Shown: positions 43,709 to 53,293 of the stretch, piece after piece
Layout: each line of letters begins with the position of its first letter
Numbering within the stretch: the first letter of the stretch is position 1
From: Dyadobacter subterraneus
GTDB taxonomy: Bacteria > Bacteroidota > Bacteroidia > Cytophagales > Spirosomataceae
Assembly: GCF_015221875.1 (NCBI RefSeq)
Contig: NZ_JACYGY010000001.1
Coordinates: forward strand, 744,001-808,000
Length of the DNA: 64,000 nucleotides
Direction: 5' to 3'
The notes under the pieces: model-generated
Databases searched by the model: none
What the model was told of the DNA's origin: nothing
The model's input: the letters and a program-made list of their open reading frames with translations, nothing else
Program-made: the position numbers and the translations under genes

Positions 43709-46177
43709 ATGATAACCAATCATATTAAAGTGGCATTCCGGAATTTTCGGCGGCAGATTTTTTTTTCGCTCGTCAATGTTACCGGCCTTGGCGTTGGACT
43801 GGCAGCGTGCTGGCTTATCGGGATTTATGTTTATTATGAAAGAAGTTTTGACGAATTTCTGCCTGATGCTGACCGGATTTACTCGGTAACGCTGGACATG
43901 AAAATGGGAGACCAGGAATTCAAAACCACAAATACACCACCGCCAATAGGTCCGAGGCTGGCGGCAGATTATCCCGAAATTGAGACAACCGCAAGAACGT
44001 TCAATCTGGGTAGTGCGATTGTTCGCAGGAATATTCCCGGACAGGAATCTTTACAATATAATGAAGACCGGGCAATAGCAGCCGATACTTCTTTTCTAAA
44101 ATTATTTGCTTTCCCCATGAAAGAAGGCGGACTTTCAGCGCTTGACAATACGGGAAGCCTGGTTTTGACTGAAAAGATGGGCAAAAAATATTTTGGTACA
44201 AAATCGCCTGTTGGACAGTCATTGGAAGTTAACGGAGCAGTTTATACCATTACCGGAGTGATGAAAGATCTGCCGGTAACGTCTTCCCTACAAGTTGATT
44301 TTTTATTACCCATGGCAAATTTCAAAGTTGTAGAGAATTTTGCGTGGAGCTGGATCTGGCTTCAGGTAGATACCTGGGCCAAATTCCGTGAAAAACCTAC
44401 ACCAGAAGTTCTTGCCAATCTGGAATCCAAATTTCCGGCAATGATCAGGAAATTTGCACCCGCCGCGTATGAGCGCGTAGGACAGGACCTTTTGAAACAA
44501 CTTCAAAACGGAGACAGACTGGATGTGAAATTGATGCCATTAAAATCATTGCACCTTAATGCGACAGATTTTTATTCACGGCTATCAACACTCGGCGACA
44601 AACAGCAGGTTAATATTTTCAGTATTGTTGGCGGTTTGATTTTGCTGCTGGCTTGCGTAAACTTCATGAATCTTTCTACGGCGCGGTCTATAAAACGTAC
44701 CAAAGAAGTCGGAATCCGTCGCGCATTAGGTTCGAATAAAGGTATACTGGTTAGTCAGTTTTTGACGGAATCCCTGCTTTTCAGTGTTATTTCCATGGCA
44801 CTTGCTTCTGTCTTGACTATTCTTGCATTGCCTTTTTTCAATAAGCTCACATCTCTCAATCTGACGGTTTCTGATCTTTTCTCACCCGAAATAATACCTT
44901 TTATAATTCTTTTGCCTTTACTGACAGGTTTGCTTTGCGGACTTTATCCGGCATTTTATTTTTCAAGATTCAAAACGATTGATATTTCAAAAATGACGGG
45001 TACGGCTTCGACGGGTGGCAATGCATTTTTGAGAAGTTCATTGGTCGTTTTTCAATTTACGGTATCTATCGTGCTGATGTTAGGCGCTTTTGTGGTTTAT
45101 GAGCAATTGAATTTTGCCACCAAAGTTTCTCCCGGATTGCAGCGCGAAAATGTCTTGATTATTGAAAATGTCAGGCACCTTGCCAGTGCCTCTGCAAAAG
45201 AAACTTTCAGACAGGAACTTCTTCGAATACCCGGAGCTGTCAGTGCTACATACAGTTCGGATTTGCCTTCACGGGGCAGTTTCGGAGATTATTATGAACC
45301 AGAGCAGGGTGATCAAAATCATGCTGTTATAAAAAATCTGCTGATCAGTTCATTTCTGACGGATGTGAATTTTATTCCTACTATGGGAATGAAAATAATT
45401 TCAGGTCGTAATTTCTTGTCTGATACAGGCAGTGATTCAACCAGCGTGATCCTGAATGAAGCAGCCGTAAAAGCCATTGGATGGACAAATGCTGTTGGGA
45501 AATGGATGCGTTATCCGGGAAACAGAAACCAGCGTTTTCAGGTTGTGGGCGTGATGAAAGATTTTTATATGGGTTCTGTCAAAGTGGCCATAGAACCGAT
45601 GGCTATATTTAATGAATCTTCGAAAACTTACCAGACATGGAATTCTAATATGGCCGTGAGATTGCGACCGGGTTCAGAAAAAAATGTTACCGGAAAAGTG
45701 GCTTCACTATGGAAATCTGCTGTTCCTAGTGTTCCTTTTCAGCATGATTTCCTGGATTCTTCCTTTGCCAGACTTTACAATTCGGAGGCAAAAACCAGTG
45801 TTGTGCTTAGTGTTTTCACAGGCCTGGCGTTATTTGTTGGTTGCCTCGGATTATTTGCACTATCCGCATTTACAGCTGAACAGCGCACTAAGGAAATCGG
45901 AATCAGAAAAGTACTTGGCGCTTCGGTAGCCGGTCTCGTAGCTCTGCTGTCAAAAGATTTTCTCAAACTTGTTTTTATTGCGATAGTCGTTTCCGTGCCC
46001 CTTGCCTGGTATGCTGTCGATAAATGGCTGCAAAATTATAAATACCGTATCGAAATTTCCTGGTCGATTTTCGTCGTGGCAGCTGTTTCTGCTATTTTAA
46101 TTTCTTTATTGACCGTAAGTTTTCAAAGTATAAAAGCTTCACTGGCCAATCCCGTAAAATCACTCCGTTCAGAATAA
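43709..46177 (+). CDS. FtsX/MacB-type duplicated ABC permease 6
   Basis: At 822 residues this is the longest of the set, beginning MITNHIKVAFRNFRRQIFFS. Half one has LLLACVNFMNLSTARSIKRTKEVG near residue 314, and half two GCLGLFALSAFTAEQRTKEIG near 710; it ends SLANPVKSLRSE. The extra residues lie mainly in the first periplasmic domain (around KPTPEVLANLESKFPAMI). Eight TMs are expected. Spacing is 50 bp to permease 5 and 15 bp to permease 7, so it is in mid-operon. Confidence 0.9.
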   Translation: MITNHIKVAFRNFRRQIFFSLVNVTGLGVGLAACWLIGIYVYYERSFDEFLPDADRIYSVTLDMKMGDQEFKTTNTPPPIGPRLAADYPEIETTARTFNLGSAIVRRNIPGQESLQYNEDRAIAADTSFLKLFAFPMKEGGLSALDNTGSLVLTEKMGKKYFGTKSPVGQSLEVNGAVYTITGVMKDLPVTSSLQVDFLLPMANFKVVENFAWSWIWLQVDTWAKFREKPTPEVLANLESKFPAMIRKFAPAAYERVGQDLLKQLQNGDRLDVKLMPLKSLHLNATDFYSRLSTLGDKQQVNIFSIVGGLILLLACVNFMNLSTARSIKRTKEVGIRRALGSNKGILVSQFLTESLLFSVISMALASVLTILALPFFNKLTSLNLTVSDLFSPEIIPFIILLPLLTGLLCGLYPAFYFSRFKTIDISKMTGTASTGGNAFLRSSLVVFQFTVSIVLMLGAFVVYEQLNFATKVSPGLQRENVLIIENVRHLASASAKETFRQELLRIPGAVSATYSSDLPSRGSFGDYYEPEQGDQNHAVIKNLLISSFLTDVNFIPTMGMKIISGRNFLSDTGSDSTSVILNEAAVKAIGWTNAVGKWMRYPGNRNQRFQVVGVMKDFYMGSVKVAIEPMAIFNESSKTYQTWNSNMAVRLRPGSEKNVTGKVASLWKSAVPSVPFQHDFLDSSFARLYNSEAKTSVVLSVFTGLALFVGCLGLFALSAFTAEQRTKEIGIRKVLGASVAGLVALLSKDFLKLVFIAIVVSVPLAWYAVDKWLQNYKYRIEISWSIFVVAAVSAILISLLTVSFQSIKASLANPVKSLRSE

Positions 46178-46192
46178 TTAACCTAACTTCCC

Positions 46193-48565
46193 ATGTTCAG
46201 AAATTACCTCAAAATCGCCGCCAGAAATATTTGGAAGCACAAGGATTACTCCTTCATCAATATCGTCGGTTTGGCGATGGGTATGGCTGTGTCCATGCTG
46301 ATATTGATGTTTGTGATGCATGAGTATAGTTATGACAAGTTTCACAAAAATGGAAACAGGATTTACAGTATACTTGCCAAAGTCAAGATGGATGAGCGGG
46401 ATATACAATTCAGGAGTTTTAATTCTAAAATTGGACCTCAGTTAAAAGAATCAACACCGGAAATTCAGGATTTTGTCCGGATAAAAGAGTCTTATCAGCC
46501 TGTGGTGCTCAAAAACCCGGAGAACGCGTCTTCGCTTTTCAGTGAACCCAATTTCATGTTTGCAGATCCCTCGTTTTTTAAAGTTTTTTCTTTCAAATTG
46601 AAAGAAGGAAATATAGATAATGTCCTGAACAAACCGTATGCTTTGGTGATTTCAGAACAGGCTGCAAAAAAATATTTTGGTGAAAAAGATCCGATCGGAA
46701 AAACACTTTTGTATGAGGGAAAACACCTGTTTGAGATTACCGGCATAGCTGAAAATTCGCCTTCCAATTCCACCTTTAATTTTGATTTTGTTGCCTCTAT
46801 CAACACCATTCCACAATTAAGTGAGCAGGATAAAAACATGTGGGAGCACGCAGGTGCTTTTACTACCTATTTATTGTTGGATTCAGAAAATTCCGTTAAG
46901 AAGGTAGAGAAAAAGATTTTAGCGGCGGGGATTGCAACGGATGATTTTGATAGAAAAGCAAGTTATTCACTAGAAGGATTTACTACGATTCATCTGGGAA
47001 ATAACTTTGTGGATTCAGGAAATATTAAACTGATCAAAATTTTTGCCGGTATTGCTTCACTAATACTTTTTCTGGCGCTGTTCAACTATATGAGCCTTAC
47101 CACGGCCAGATCAACCCAGCGCGCGAAAGAGGTAGGAGTGCGCAAAGCAGCGGGTGCCGGAAGAAACAGTTTAGTTAAACAATTTTACACTGAATCCGTG
47201 CTGGTTTGCTGTATTGCATTTTGTCTGTCGTTTGGTTTTGTAGAGCTCATGAGGCAGCCCTTTTATAATTTGTTAAATCTGAAAATCGACGGCTCATTTC
47301 TATTATCTCCTTCATTTGTTGGGGTATTAGCCGGGATTTTACTTTTTAGTGCTTTCGTCGCCGGTAGTTATCCCGCATTGATCTTATCCGGATTTTCCCC
47401 GATAGAGGTATTGAAAGGAAGATTGGGAAGCCAGCAAAAAGGTACTGCCTTAAGAAAGATTTTTATGGTTTTTCAGTTCACAGTTTCCATAGCGCTGATT
47501 GTTTGCAGTCTCATTGTCCGACAGCAGTTAAGTTTTATGCAAAATGTAAAACTGGGGCTGAATAAGGACCAGATGCTGAACATTCCTATAAGTGGTTCTA
47601 TTGGCAAAAATTATTTCTCATTTAAAAATGAAATAGCGCAACTGGCAGGTGTTGAAGAAGTTGCCTTTTCAAGTACTGGTTTGTACAAAGGGTATAGCAT
47701 GTTTTTTACACAAAATAAATCAACAAATAAAGATGTAAGTGTGTCTTATGCCGAAGTAGATGCTAATTATATGAATACACTCGGACTGGCCTGGAAAATA
47801 AAGCCAGAAGGTACTTCATGGAAAAATGGTCACGGCATCTTGATAAATGAGTATGCGGTAAAAGAATTGGGCTTGAAGGGCAATCCTCTCGGCCAGGAAG
47901 TTTTTAAAAGAAACGTGGTAGGTATTCTGAAAAATTTTCATTTTGCATCAACCCAAAGTGAAAAGCTTCCTATGGGACTTTTTATTATTTCGGACACCAC
48001 TAACAATTTAGCTGATGAACAAAGTTCAGGCATTTTATTTGCCAAAATGGATCCTAAATCCGATATCGTTGAAAAGATAAAATCAATTGAAAATATTTAT
48101 AAGAAATATTCAGCGGATAAACCGTTCGAATATTATTTTCTGGATGATGCTTTCAATGATACGTTCAAGACTGAAATCCGGATGTCAAAAATGTTTACAG
48201 TCTTTACAGCTTTTGCGATTTTTATTGCCTGCATGGGTTTGTTTGGTCTGATAACATTTACAGCAGAAACACGGACTAAGGAAATCGGGATACGAAAAGT
48301 TCTGGGAGCAAGTGTAGTTAGTGTCGTTGCACTTTTGTCGAAAGATTTTTTCAAGTTGGTACTGATTTCCATTGCACTGGCGGCTCCTATCGCCTGGTAT
48401 TTTATGAATAAATGGTTGCAGGACTTCACAGAAAAAATCGAAATTTCCTGGTGGGTTTTTGCAGCAGCCGGAATAATGGCCATCATCATCACACTCTTAA
48501 CCGTAAGTTTCCAAAGTATAAAAGCGGCCTTGATGAACCCGGTTAAATCACTTAAGACAGACTAA
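46193..48565 (+). CDS. FtsX/MacB-type duplicated ABC permease 7
   Basis: The 790-residue paralogue starts MFRNYLKIAARNIWKHKDYS. Its half-one motif is degenerate, with LALFNYMSLTTARSTQRAKEVG near residue 293 in place of ACINFMNLSTA, while half two keeps ACMGLFGLITFTAETRTKEIG near 679. It ends MNPVKSLKTD, a conservative variant of the usual tail. The TM layout is as in the others. It is followed after 26 bp by the 97-residue small protein, which is probably in the same transcript. Confidence 0.9.
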   Translation: MFRNYLKIAARNIWKHKDYSFINIVGLAMGMAVSMLILMFVMHEYSYDKFHKNGNRIYSILAKVKMDERDIQFRSFNSKIGPQLKESTPEIQDFVRIKESYQPVVLKNPENASSLFSEPNFMFADPSFFKVFSFKLKEGNIDNVLNKPYALVISEQAAKKYFGEKDPIGKTLLYEGKHLFEITGIAENSPSNSTFNFDFVASINTIPQLSEQDKNMWEHAGAFTTYLLLDSENSVKKVEKKILAAGIATDDFDRKASYSLEGFTTIHLGNNFVDSGNIKLIKIFAGIASLILFLALFNYMSLTTARSTQRAKEVGVRKAAGAGRNSLVKQFYTESVLVCCIAFCLSFGFVELMRQPFYNLLNLKIDGSFLLSPSFVGVLAGILLFSAFVAGSYPALILSGFSPIEVLKGRLGSQQKGTALRKIFMVFQFTVSIALIVCSLIVRQQLSFMQNVKLGLNKDQMLNIPISGSIGKNYFSFKNEIAQLAGVEEVAFSSTGLYKGYSMFFTQNKSTNKDVSVSYAEVDANYMNTLGLAWKIKPEGTSWKNGHGILINEYAVKELGLKGNPLGQEVFKRNVVGILKNFHFASTQSEKLPMGLFIISDTTNNLADEQSSGILFAKMDPKSDIVEKIKSIENIYKKYSADKPFEYYFLDDAFNDTFKTEIRMSKMFTVFTAFAIFIACMGLFGLITFTAETRTKEIGIRKVLGASVVSVVALLSKDFFKLVLISIALAAPIAWYFMNKWLQDFTEKIEISWWVFAAAGIMAIIITLLTVSFQSIKAALMNPVKSLKTD

Positions 48566-48591
48566 AAAAGACACATTTAAACATCAATCAT

Positions 48592-48885
48592 ATGAGCCAT
48601 ATAGCTATCCCGATTCCATCAATTCCAGGAAGGCATGAAATCGAAATTGAAGTGACTGTGAATGGGCTGAAAGAACAGCTGCATTATCGTGTCGAGCTTT
48701 TTTACTGGGACAATTGTTCAAATCCTAACGGGCACCGCGCCGATTGTATCAGTGAAATGCTTTCGCATCAGGATCCGGAATGGGCGGTTTACTATATTGG
48801 CGCACCCAATGATGAGTATGTGCCCATAACATTTGTGAAAAAAGAAAGCAGATGGCTTTTGCAGAAGAGCAGGGCTACCGCATAA
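48592..48885 (+). CDS. Small hypothetical protein at the end of the permease 5-7 operon
   Basis: The 97-residue protein (MSHIAIPIPSIPGRHEIEIE) has a beta-rich first half (VTVNGLKEQLHYRVELFYWD) and a Cys pair in DNCSNPNGHRADCISEM. There is no signal peptide or membrane segment. I know no family for it. The spacing (26 bp after permease 7) and a terminator right behind it make it the last gene of that operon. A regulatory or assembly role with the permeases is conceivable but unsupported. Confidence 0.65.
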   Translation: MSHIAIPIPSIPGRHEIEIEVTVNGLKEQLHYRVELFYWDNCSNPNGHRADCISEMLSHQDPEWAVYYIGAPNDEYVPITFVKKESRWLLQKSRATA

Positions 48886-48901
48886 ACTTTTACAATCATG
48901 C

Positions 48902-48947
48902 AAAAGGTCTTTTTTATTCTTGATTGGAATAGGAAAGACCTTTTTTT
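48902..48947 (+). terminator. Terminator of the permease 5-7 operon
   Basis: The stem aaaaggtcttt (48902-48912) / aaagacctttt (48934-48944), followed by T's, lies 16 bp past the small protein stop. The loop is 21 nt with an inner attc/gaat pair. Confidence 0.8.
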
Positions 48948-48962
48948 GTGCCCATACTTTAT

Positions 48963-49018
48963 TTGCAACAATGTTGCGTTTATATATGAAATTCATATAT
49001 TTGCATCATTGTTGCATT
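48963..49018 (+). promoter_or_regulatory. Promoter overlapped by two 7-1-7 metal-regulator palindromes
   Basis: TGCAACA-A-TGTTGCG (48964-48978) and TGCATCA-T-TGTTGCA (49002-49016) are 7-1-7 dyads of the Fur/Zur kind. Between them lies the palindrome atatatgaaattcatatat. A Bacteroidota promoter fits in the same place: TTG at 48973-48975 (-33) and TATATTTG at 48996-49003 (-7), 20 bp apart. Operator 1 covers the -33 and operator 2 the start site, the arrangement of repression. The regulator is not in the window. Confidence 0.75.
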
Positions 49019-49031
49019 TAAATATTGAAAG

Positions 49032-50240
49032 ATGAAAAAGAATTTATTAAAAACATTAATCGCTTTAAGCATTGTTTCAGTTTTGTTTTCCTGTGATAAG
49101 GATGATAAGGAATCTGTTACGCCAGTGGAAGAAACGGAGTATAAATACATTCGTATTTTGGTTAATGATGAGACTACAAAGGAACTTTCACTGGTAGATC
49201 CGGTAAAGTTTTCGGTGGAATCCTTCCAGGCTCAGTTTCCCAAAACGGCTTTGTATCCAACAAAAGCAGGAAGATTTGGCGCAATTATAAGTACAGCAAA
49301 CAATACCCTGCAAATTTTTGATACTGGTTTCGAAGGACATGGAGATCATGTTGATGTGAAAGGAACTCCGAAACTTGGTGCTTTGACAGGAAACAGCAAT
49401 AAACCGACGCATTTTAAAAGTAAGGGCGATGAGATTATAACATTCAATGATGGCGACGGTACGTTAAGCATTGCAAATGAAGCCGATTTTCATGTGACCG
49501 GCGCGACAATGAAAACCATCAACGCCGGTAATGTTGCACATCACGGAGCCATGAACAAGTTTGACAATGGCACTTATTCCATTACTGAGAAAGATGGATC
49601 TGTTGCAGGATCCTTGCCGGAAAGAGTGAAAATTATTGATGCAAGTGGTAAAACACTTTTTGCTTCAACGATCCAGACCAAAGGAATTCATGGAAACGCG
49701 AGCGATGGTCTTATCGCACTTTTTGGTTCTATGAGCGGCATACTGGTTGTTGAACCGACGGGCAAGCAGCACTTAATTGCCCATCCGGCCAGCTTCGGGA
49801 CAGCCTGGTTCAGTTCTATTTTAGAGGCAAAAGAAGCAGAGAAGTTTATTGGTTTTTCAGCTGCTGTCGGCGCGTATTTGATTGATCCGGTTTTGGATAA
49901 AATAACGCCTATTATTGAAAGCACTGATTTAATTCAGGTCAAACTTGATTACGCAGGAAATAAACTGATCGCTTTCCTTTATAGCGGAGAAGTCAGAATT
50001 TATGATCTCAAAACAAATACAATGGTAAAAAGTGGCTCTGTATCATCAGCAATTGCAAAGGATGAAACTCAAAAACCACAGATTGAAGCGACTTCAAAAT
50101 ATTTATACTTAACCCAGCCAAAAAGCGGTGAATTATTGCAAATTGATATGGCTGACTTTACGAAAGTTAAAAAAATCAAGGTTTCTGCGACTCCTTATCA
50201 GCTGAGTGTTCTTGGGATAGAATCCAGCGAAAGTCACTAA
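49032..50240 (+). CDS. Zinc-metallochaperone-like (AztD-type) lipoprotein
   Basis: The 402-residue protein has a lipoprotein signal MKKNLLKTLIALSIVSVLFSCD (Cys-21) and a beta-propeller-like body. His-rich loops GFEGHGDHVDV and VAHHGAMNKF, with further single His residues, resemble the zinc-binding residues of AztD, the periplasmic zinc chaperone of the AztABC importer. This family call is by resemblance. It lies directly behind a promoter with two Fur/Zur-style operators, which suggests expression under zinc or other metal limitation. No AztABC transporter genes are in the window. It is monocistronic, with a strong terminator behind. Confidence 0.68.
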   Translation: MKKNLLKTLIALSIVSVLFSCDKDDKESVTPVEETEYKYIRILVNDETTKELSLVDPVKFSVESFQAQFPKTALYPTKAGRFGAIISTANNTLQIFDTGFEGHGDHVDVKGTPKLGALTGNSNKPTHFKSKGDEIITFNDGDGTLSIANEADFHVTGATMKTINAGNVAHHGAMNKFDNGTYSITEKDGSVAGSLPERVKIIDASGKTLFASTIQTKGIHGNASDGLIALFGSMSGILVVEPTGKQHLIAHPASFGTAWFSSILEAKEAEKFIGFSAAVGAYLIDPVLDKITPIIESTDLIQVKLDYAGNKLIAFLYSGEVRIYDLKTNTMVKSGSVSSAIAKDETQKPQIEATSKYLYLTQPKSGELLQIDMADFTKVKKIKVSATPYQLSVLGIESSESH

Positions 50241-50246
50241 TTAGAA

Positions 50247-50285
50247 AAATAATATCCTGATGGAAAATCCATCAGGATATTATTT
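50247..50285. terminator. Bidirectional terminator
   Basis: A perfect 17-bp stem (aaataatatcctgatgg at 50247-50263, complement at 50269-50285) with loop aaaat lies between the converging genes ending at 50240 and 50284, and it covers the latter's stop codon. It carries A/T flanks on both sides and suits both strands. Confidence 0.88.
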
Positions 50286-51213
50286 AAAACCACCATCTTT
50301 CATATCCGGAAACAGGTTTCCATTTACTTTTTGGTTCAAAATGATTCCAGATGATTTCTGAAACTTTACGAATCAGATTATATCCTTCATTATCCCTTTG
50401 CCAGTGTTCGTCTTGTTGATTTTTGGTTGTGATACAAAAAACATAATCACCGTGTGGCGCGTGCACCATTACTACTTCTGATTTTGCCTGATTCACTGCC
50501 CCGCTTTTCGCTCCTGTTTTGATATAAGGCGGGATTTGTGATAATGCTTCGCCATCCCAAAACTGCATTCCCAGATACCGGTACATTCTTTCACTGGCGG
50601 CAGGACTAATTACTTTCCCCTGACGGATCATTGTCATAAGTTCCGCCATTTCGCGTGGAGATGTTTGTCCCCAGCCATACGTTGCCTGATTTTGTTTTCG
50701 TCCGGGCGTTCTCGAATTCACGCGGGTATTGACAAAACCGTTGATTTCAAGCCACTGATTTATTGCCGTTCCGCCACCGGCCAGAGCCTGTAACCACAAA
50801 CTACCTGTGTTGTCACTCAGTGAAATCATCAAATGAATAACTTTTGGCAGTGGAATTTTGGTACTATCACGAAATGAACCCGTAATGCCATCATCATATT
50901 TCAGGGAATCTCGGTAAGTGAGAAGCTGGTCGAATTGAAGTTCACCCTTATTTATTTTATCAAAAACACCAATCATGATCGGTATTTTTACCATGCTTGC
51001 CGTTGGGAAAATAGTGTCTGCATTGACAGCAGCAAACTTATCTGATTTTAAATTCCGAACATAAACGCCTGCATTCCCTTTGAAACCTTCCAGTGCTTTT
51101 TCAAGTTTTTCGGTAAGTTTTTTATCGGAGTTCCCATAAATTGAGCTGACATTTTGTGAAAAAGTGACAAAACTCAGGATTAGCAATGCTGTCAGCAAAT
51201 AAATAGATTTCAT
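50284..51213 (-). CDS. Serine beta-lactamase/transpeptidase-fold hydrolase (class A-like)
   Basis: Read from the ATG at 51213 (MKSIYLLTALLILSFVTFSQ, signal peptide), it has 309 residues. The SxxK motif is SMVK (Ser-73, Lys-76), SDN is present at 132-134 and KTG at 231-233, the three signatures of class A enzymes. The omega-loop, where class A enzymes carry Glu-166, reads VNSRTPGRKQNQATYGW and has no glutamate, so efficient deacylation of beta-lactams is doubtful. It may be a non-hydrolysing binder, a peptidase or a distinct serine hydrolase. It is monocistronic, with a shared terminator. Confidence 0.85.
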   Translation of the reverse strand: MKSIYLLTALLILSFVTFSQNVSSIYGNSDKKLTEKLEKALEGFKGNAGVYVRNLKSDKFAAVNADTIFPTASMVKIPIMIGVFDKINKGELQFDQLLTYRDSLKYDDGITGSFRDSTKIPLPKVIHLMISLSDNTGSLWLQALAGGGTAINQWLEINGFVNTRVNSRTPGRKQNQATYGWGQTSPREMAELMTMIRQGKVISPAASERMYRYLGMQFWDGEALSQIPPYIKTGAKSGAVNQAKSEVVMVHAPHGDYVFCITTKNQQDEHWQRDNEGYNLIRKVSEIIWNHFEPKSKWKPVSGYERWWF

Positions 51214-51599
51214 ACAGTGCAAATGGAAGTGTTGAAAAAAGCATCAAAAATTAAATAGCAAATTACATAGCAAATTAAATAAAAAGTTAGTTACTAAATA
51301 GCTTATAGTGAACTATTTGAATTTTAACATGATCCGTTTTACAAAAAGATAATATCAAATGGACTATTAAAAGTGTGGAATGGATTCCATTACTGCCATT
51401 CTGAATTTCCTCAATTTTTGTGTAATCTGTGGAAAATTTATTTGGAAACAGAACCACTTCAAATACATAATCCACAAAATAGAGGGAAAGGATACACACA
51501 TTTAAAATGAAAGACAATGGAACATAATTTGTATAAAGCGTTGATGAAAGGCTATCAAAGCTGCCAGACTTACCCGCAATAACTACATTAATAACAGAA

Positions 51600-52172
51600 A
51601 TGATGATAAGTAAATCTGCATACACCGAACTCGAATTGATTTCTTCTTTAAAATCCAACAAAAAAGAAGCCTTCGAGTATCTCTATGATCATTACGCCTC
51701 GGCCTTGTATGGTATCATCATGAAAATCGTTAAGGATGAAGAAAAAGCGGCGGATGTAATGCAGGATTCATTTCTAAAAATCTGGAAAAATATTGAAAGT
51801 TATAATGTTGAAAAAGGTACCCTTTTTACATGGATTCTCAATGTTGCCCGAAATACAGCTATTGATCGTTTAAGGCTTGACCTCAAAAAGGAAAATTCTG
51901 TAAGCTGGGATACAATTCTGGAATCTGAAATGGGAAATAATGTTATCTTTAATCCAATTCCGGCTACAATTGACATTCGTGCTATTGTTTCCAGATTGCT
52001 TCCGGAAAAAAGTATTTTAATAGATCTTGTTTATTTTCAGGGATATACGCACGAGGAAGTATCTGAAAAATTAAGTCTGCCGCTTGGAACAGTAAAGTCA
52101 AGGATTAGAAAAGCACTTAATGAATTGAGAGATATTTTTGGTGTTAACAACTATTCTTTAAGGGTGGCATAA
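51600..52172 (+). CDS. ECF-type RNA polymerase sigma factor
   Basis: The 190-residue protein has region 2 (AFEYLYDHYASALYGIIMKI, DVMQDSFLKIWKNIESYN with the conserved acidic DxxQDxF core) and TLFTWILNVARNTAIDRLR for region 2.4. Region 4 follows as LPEKSILIDLVYFQGYTHEE, then SEKLSLPLGTVKSRIRKALN. It is a group-IV sigma factor. No anti-sigma gene follows (only a terminator and AT-rich DNA), so its control is not seen here. An ATG two codons downstream (51606) is possible. Confidence 0.9.
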   Translation: MMISKSAYTELELISSLKSNKKEAFEYLYDHYASALYGIIMKIVKDEEKAADVMQDSFLKIWKNIESYNVEKGTLFTWILNVARNTAIDRLRLDLKKENSVSWDTILESEMGNNVIFNPIPATIDIRAIVSRLLPEKSILIDLVYFQGYTHEEVSEKLSLPLGTVKSRIRKALNELRDIFGVNNYSLRVA

Positions 52173-52191
52173 ATTAAAAAGCAGACTTTTG

Positions 52192-52226
52192 AACCAGTTT
52201 CTCTTTCCGGGATGCTGGTTTTTTTT
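52192..52226 (+). terminator. Terminator after the sigma factor
   Basis: Short arms aaccag (52192-52197) and ctggtt (52215-52220) are followed by a long T-run. It lies 20 bp past the stop codon. Confidence 0.7.
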
Positions 52227-53293
52227 ACGTTTCAATTAGGATCCGAAAATTTTAAGAAAAAATTAATATTAAATTTTCTTAACATAGGATTTTAGGTGGA
52301 AATAACTAATACTACATCTTCTGAATTTTTCCAGAGCCTAAAATCCAAAAGATACTACATCTGCCACGAAGTGTTTTACTCCCTAAACTTTCTTTTCCAA
52401 ATCAGTTTGTAAGAATGATTTTCTTGAAGGAATCAAATTTAAGAAGTCAGCACTAAGAAAAAATCAAGTTGAAAGTTTAAGTAATATACACGCTTTACTA
52501 TTCATTTTTTTCTTTTACATCCAGATTTAGAAGAAAATTGTAGCGAAGTGTAGAGTAAATTTGATAACGTATAATAAATATCGTTCCGATATTCCTAAAA
52601 TGTCTCTTCTAACTCGCTGAGTGTGATATATTTTGTAACTGTCTTTTACATTATTTCAGCAGACTTCTTTTTCTTCCGTAACATCTATCCTGATTGATAA
52701 GTAATTAGACATTCGCCAAAATCACTTAAACATATATTAAAAGGCGATTTCTTAGCTATTTATAGAACACTTCATTAGTAGAAAAAATTAGTTCGATTTG
52801 TAATAGTATAAATTAGTGTCAACTTGGAAAAGTTATATTTTCTATTTTGAGGTAAAAAATGATTTTTTTACAATTTATAATTTGTCACTAATTTGTAAAG
52901 TGCTGATAGGCATCGTTATGGCTATTTTATGAGATAGATTTAGTTATTTTTTTCTTGTAGAATTAGTTTAATTTTTAACGTAGATATAGTTATTGCTTGT
53001 GTATAATATAAAATTAATGATAAAAATGATTTGATTTTTAAATAGAATTTTTTTTACATTTGCAGTCGTCGACGCCTCCTAGAATAACCACAGAAGTTTA
53101 GCAAAAATACATCAGAGTCAATGTGATTTTAGTTGAACTACCCTCTAATCCGTTAAAAACTATAACATCCATTTTGAATTTCTTAATGATCAGAACTTCT
53201 GATATATAGAATTTATTTATCACAAAATTTTAACCATTCACTTATTATTTAACCCGTAATTCTCATCATTATCGTTAACAACTATACAGTCTC
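52227..53293. other. Long AT-rich non-coding stretch
   Basis: About 1.07 kb without any frame over 60 codons on either strand, clearly more AT-rich than the surroundings. The right end carries the promoter and leader of the T9SS protein. I see no tRNA, riboswitch or repeat in the remainder. It could be decayed sequence or host a regulatory RNA, and neither is supported. Confidence 0.6.
53031..53062 (+). promoter_or_regulatory. Bacteroidota-type promoter with long leader
   Basis: TTG at 53031 and TACATTTG at 53055-53062 (spacing 21) match the -33/-7 pattern of the Bacteroidota housekeeping sigma factor. Transcription would start near 53069, leaving a ~225-nt leader before the ATG at 53294. 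Confidence 0.6.

Noticed and set aside
50284..51213. Antibiotic resistance determinant
   Set aside because: Fold motifs fit class A but the deacylating glutamate is not seen, so resistance cannot be claimed.
51287..51661. Minus-strand 124-codon frame overlapping the sigma factor start
   Set aside because: Low-complexity hydrophobic reading of AT-rich DNA that overlaps the clear ECF sigma gene start; no family or signal.
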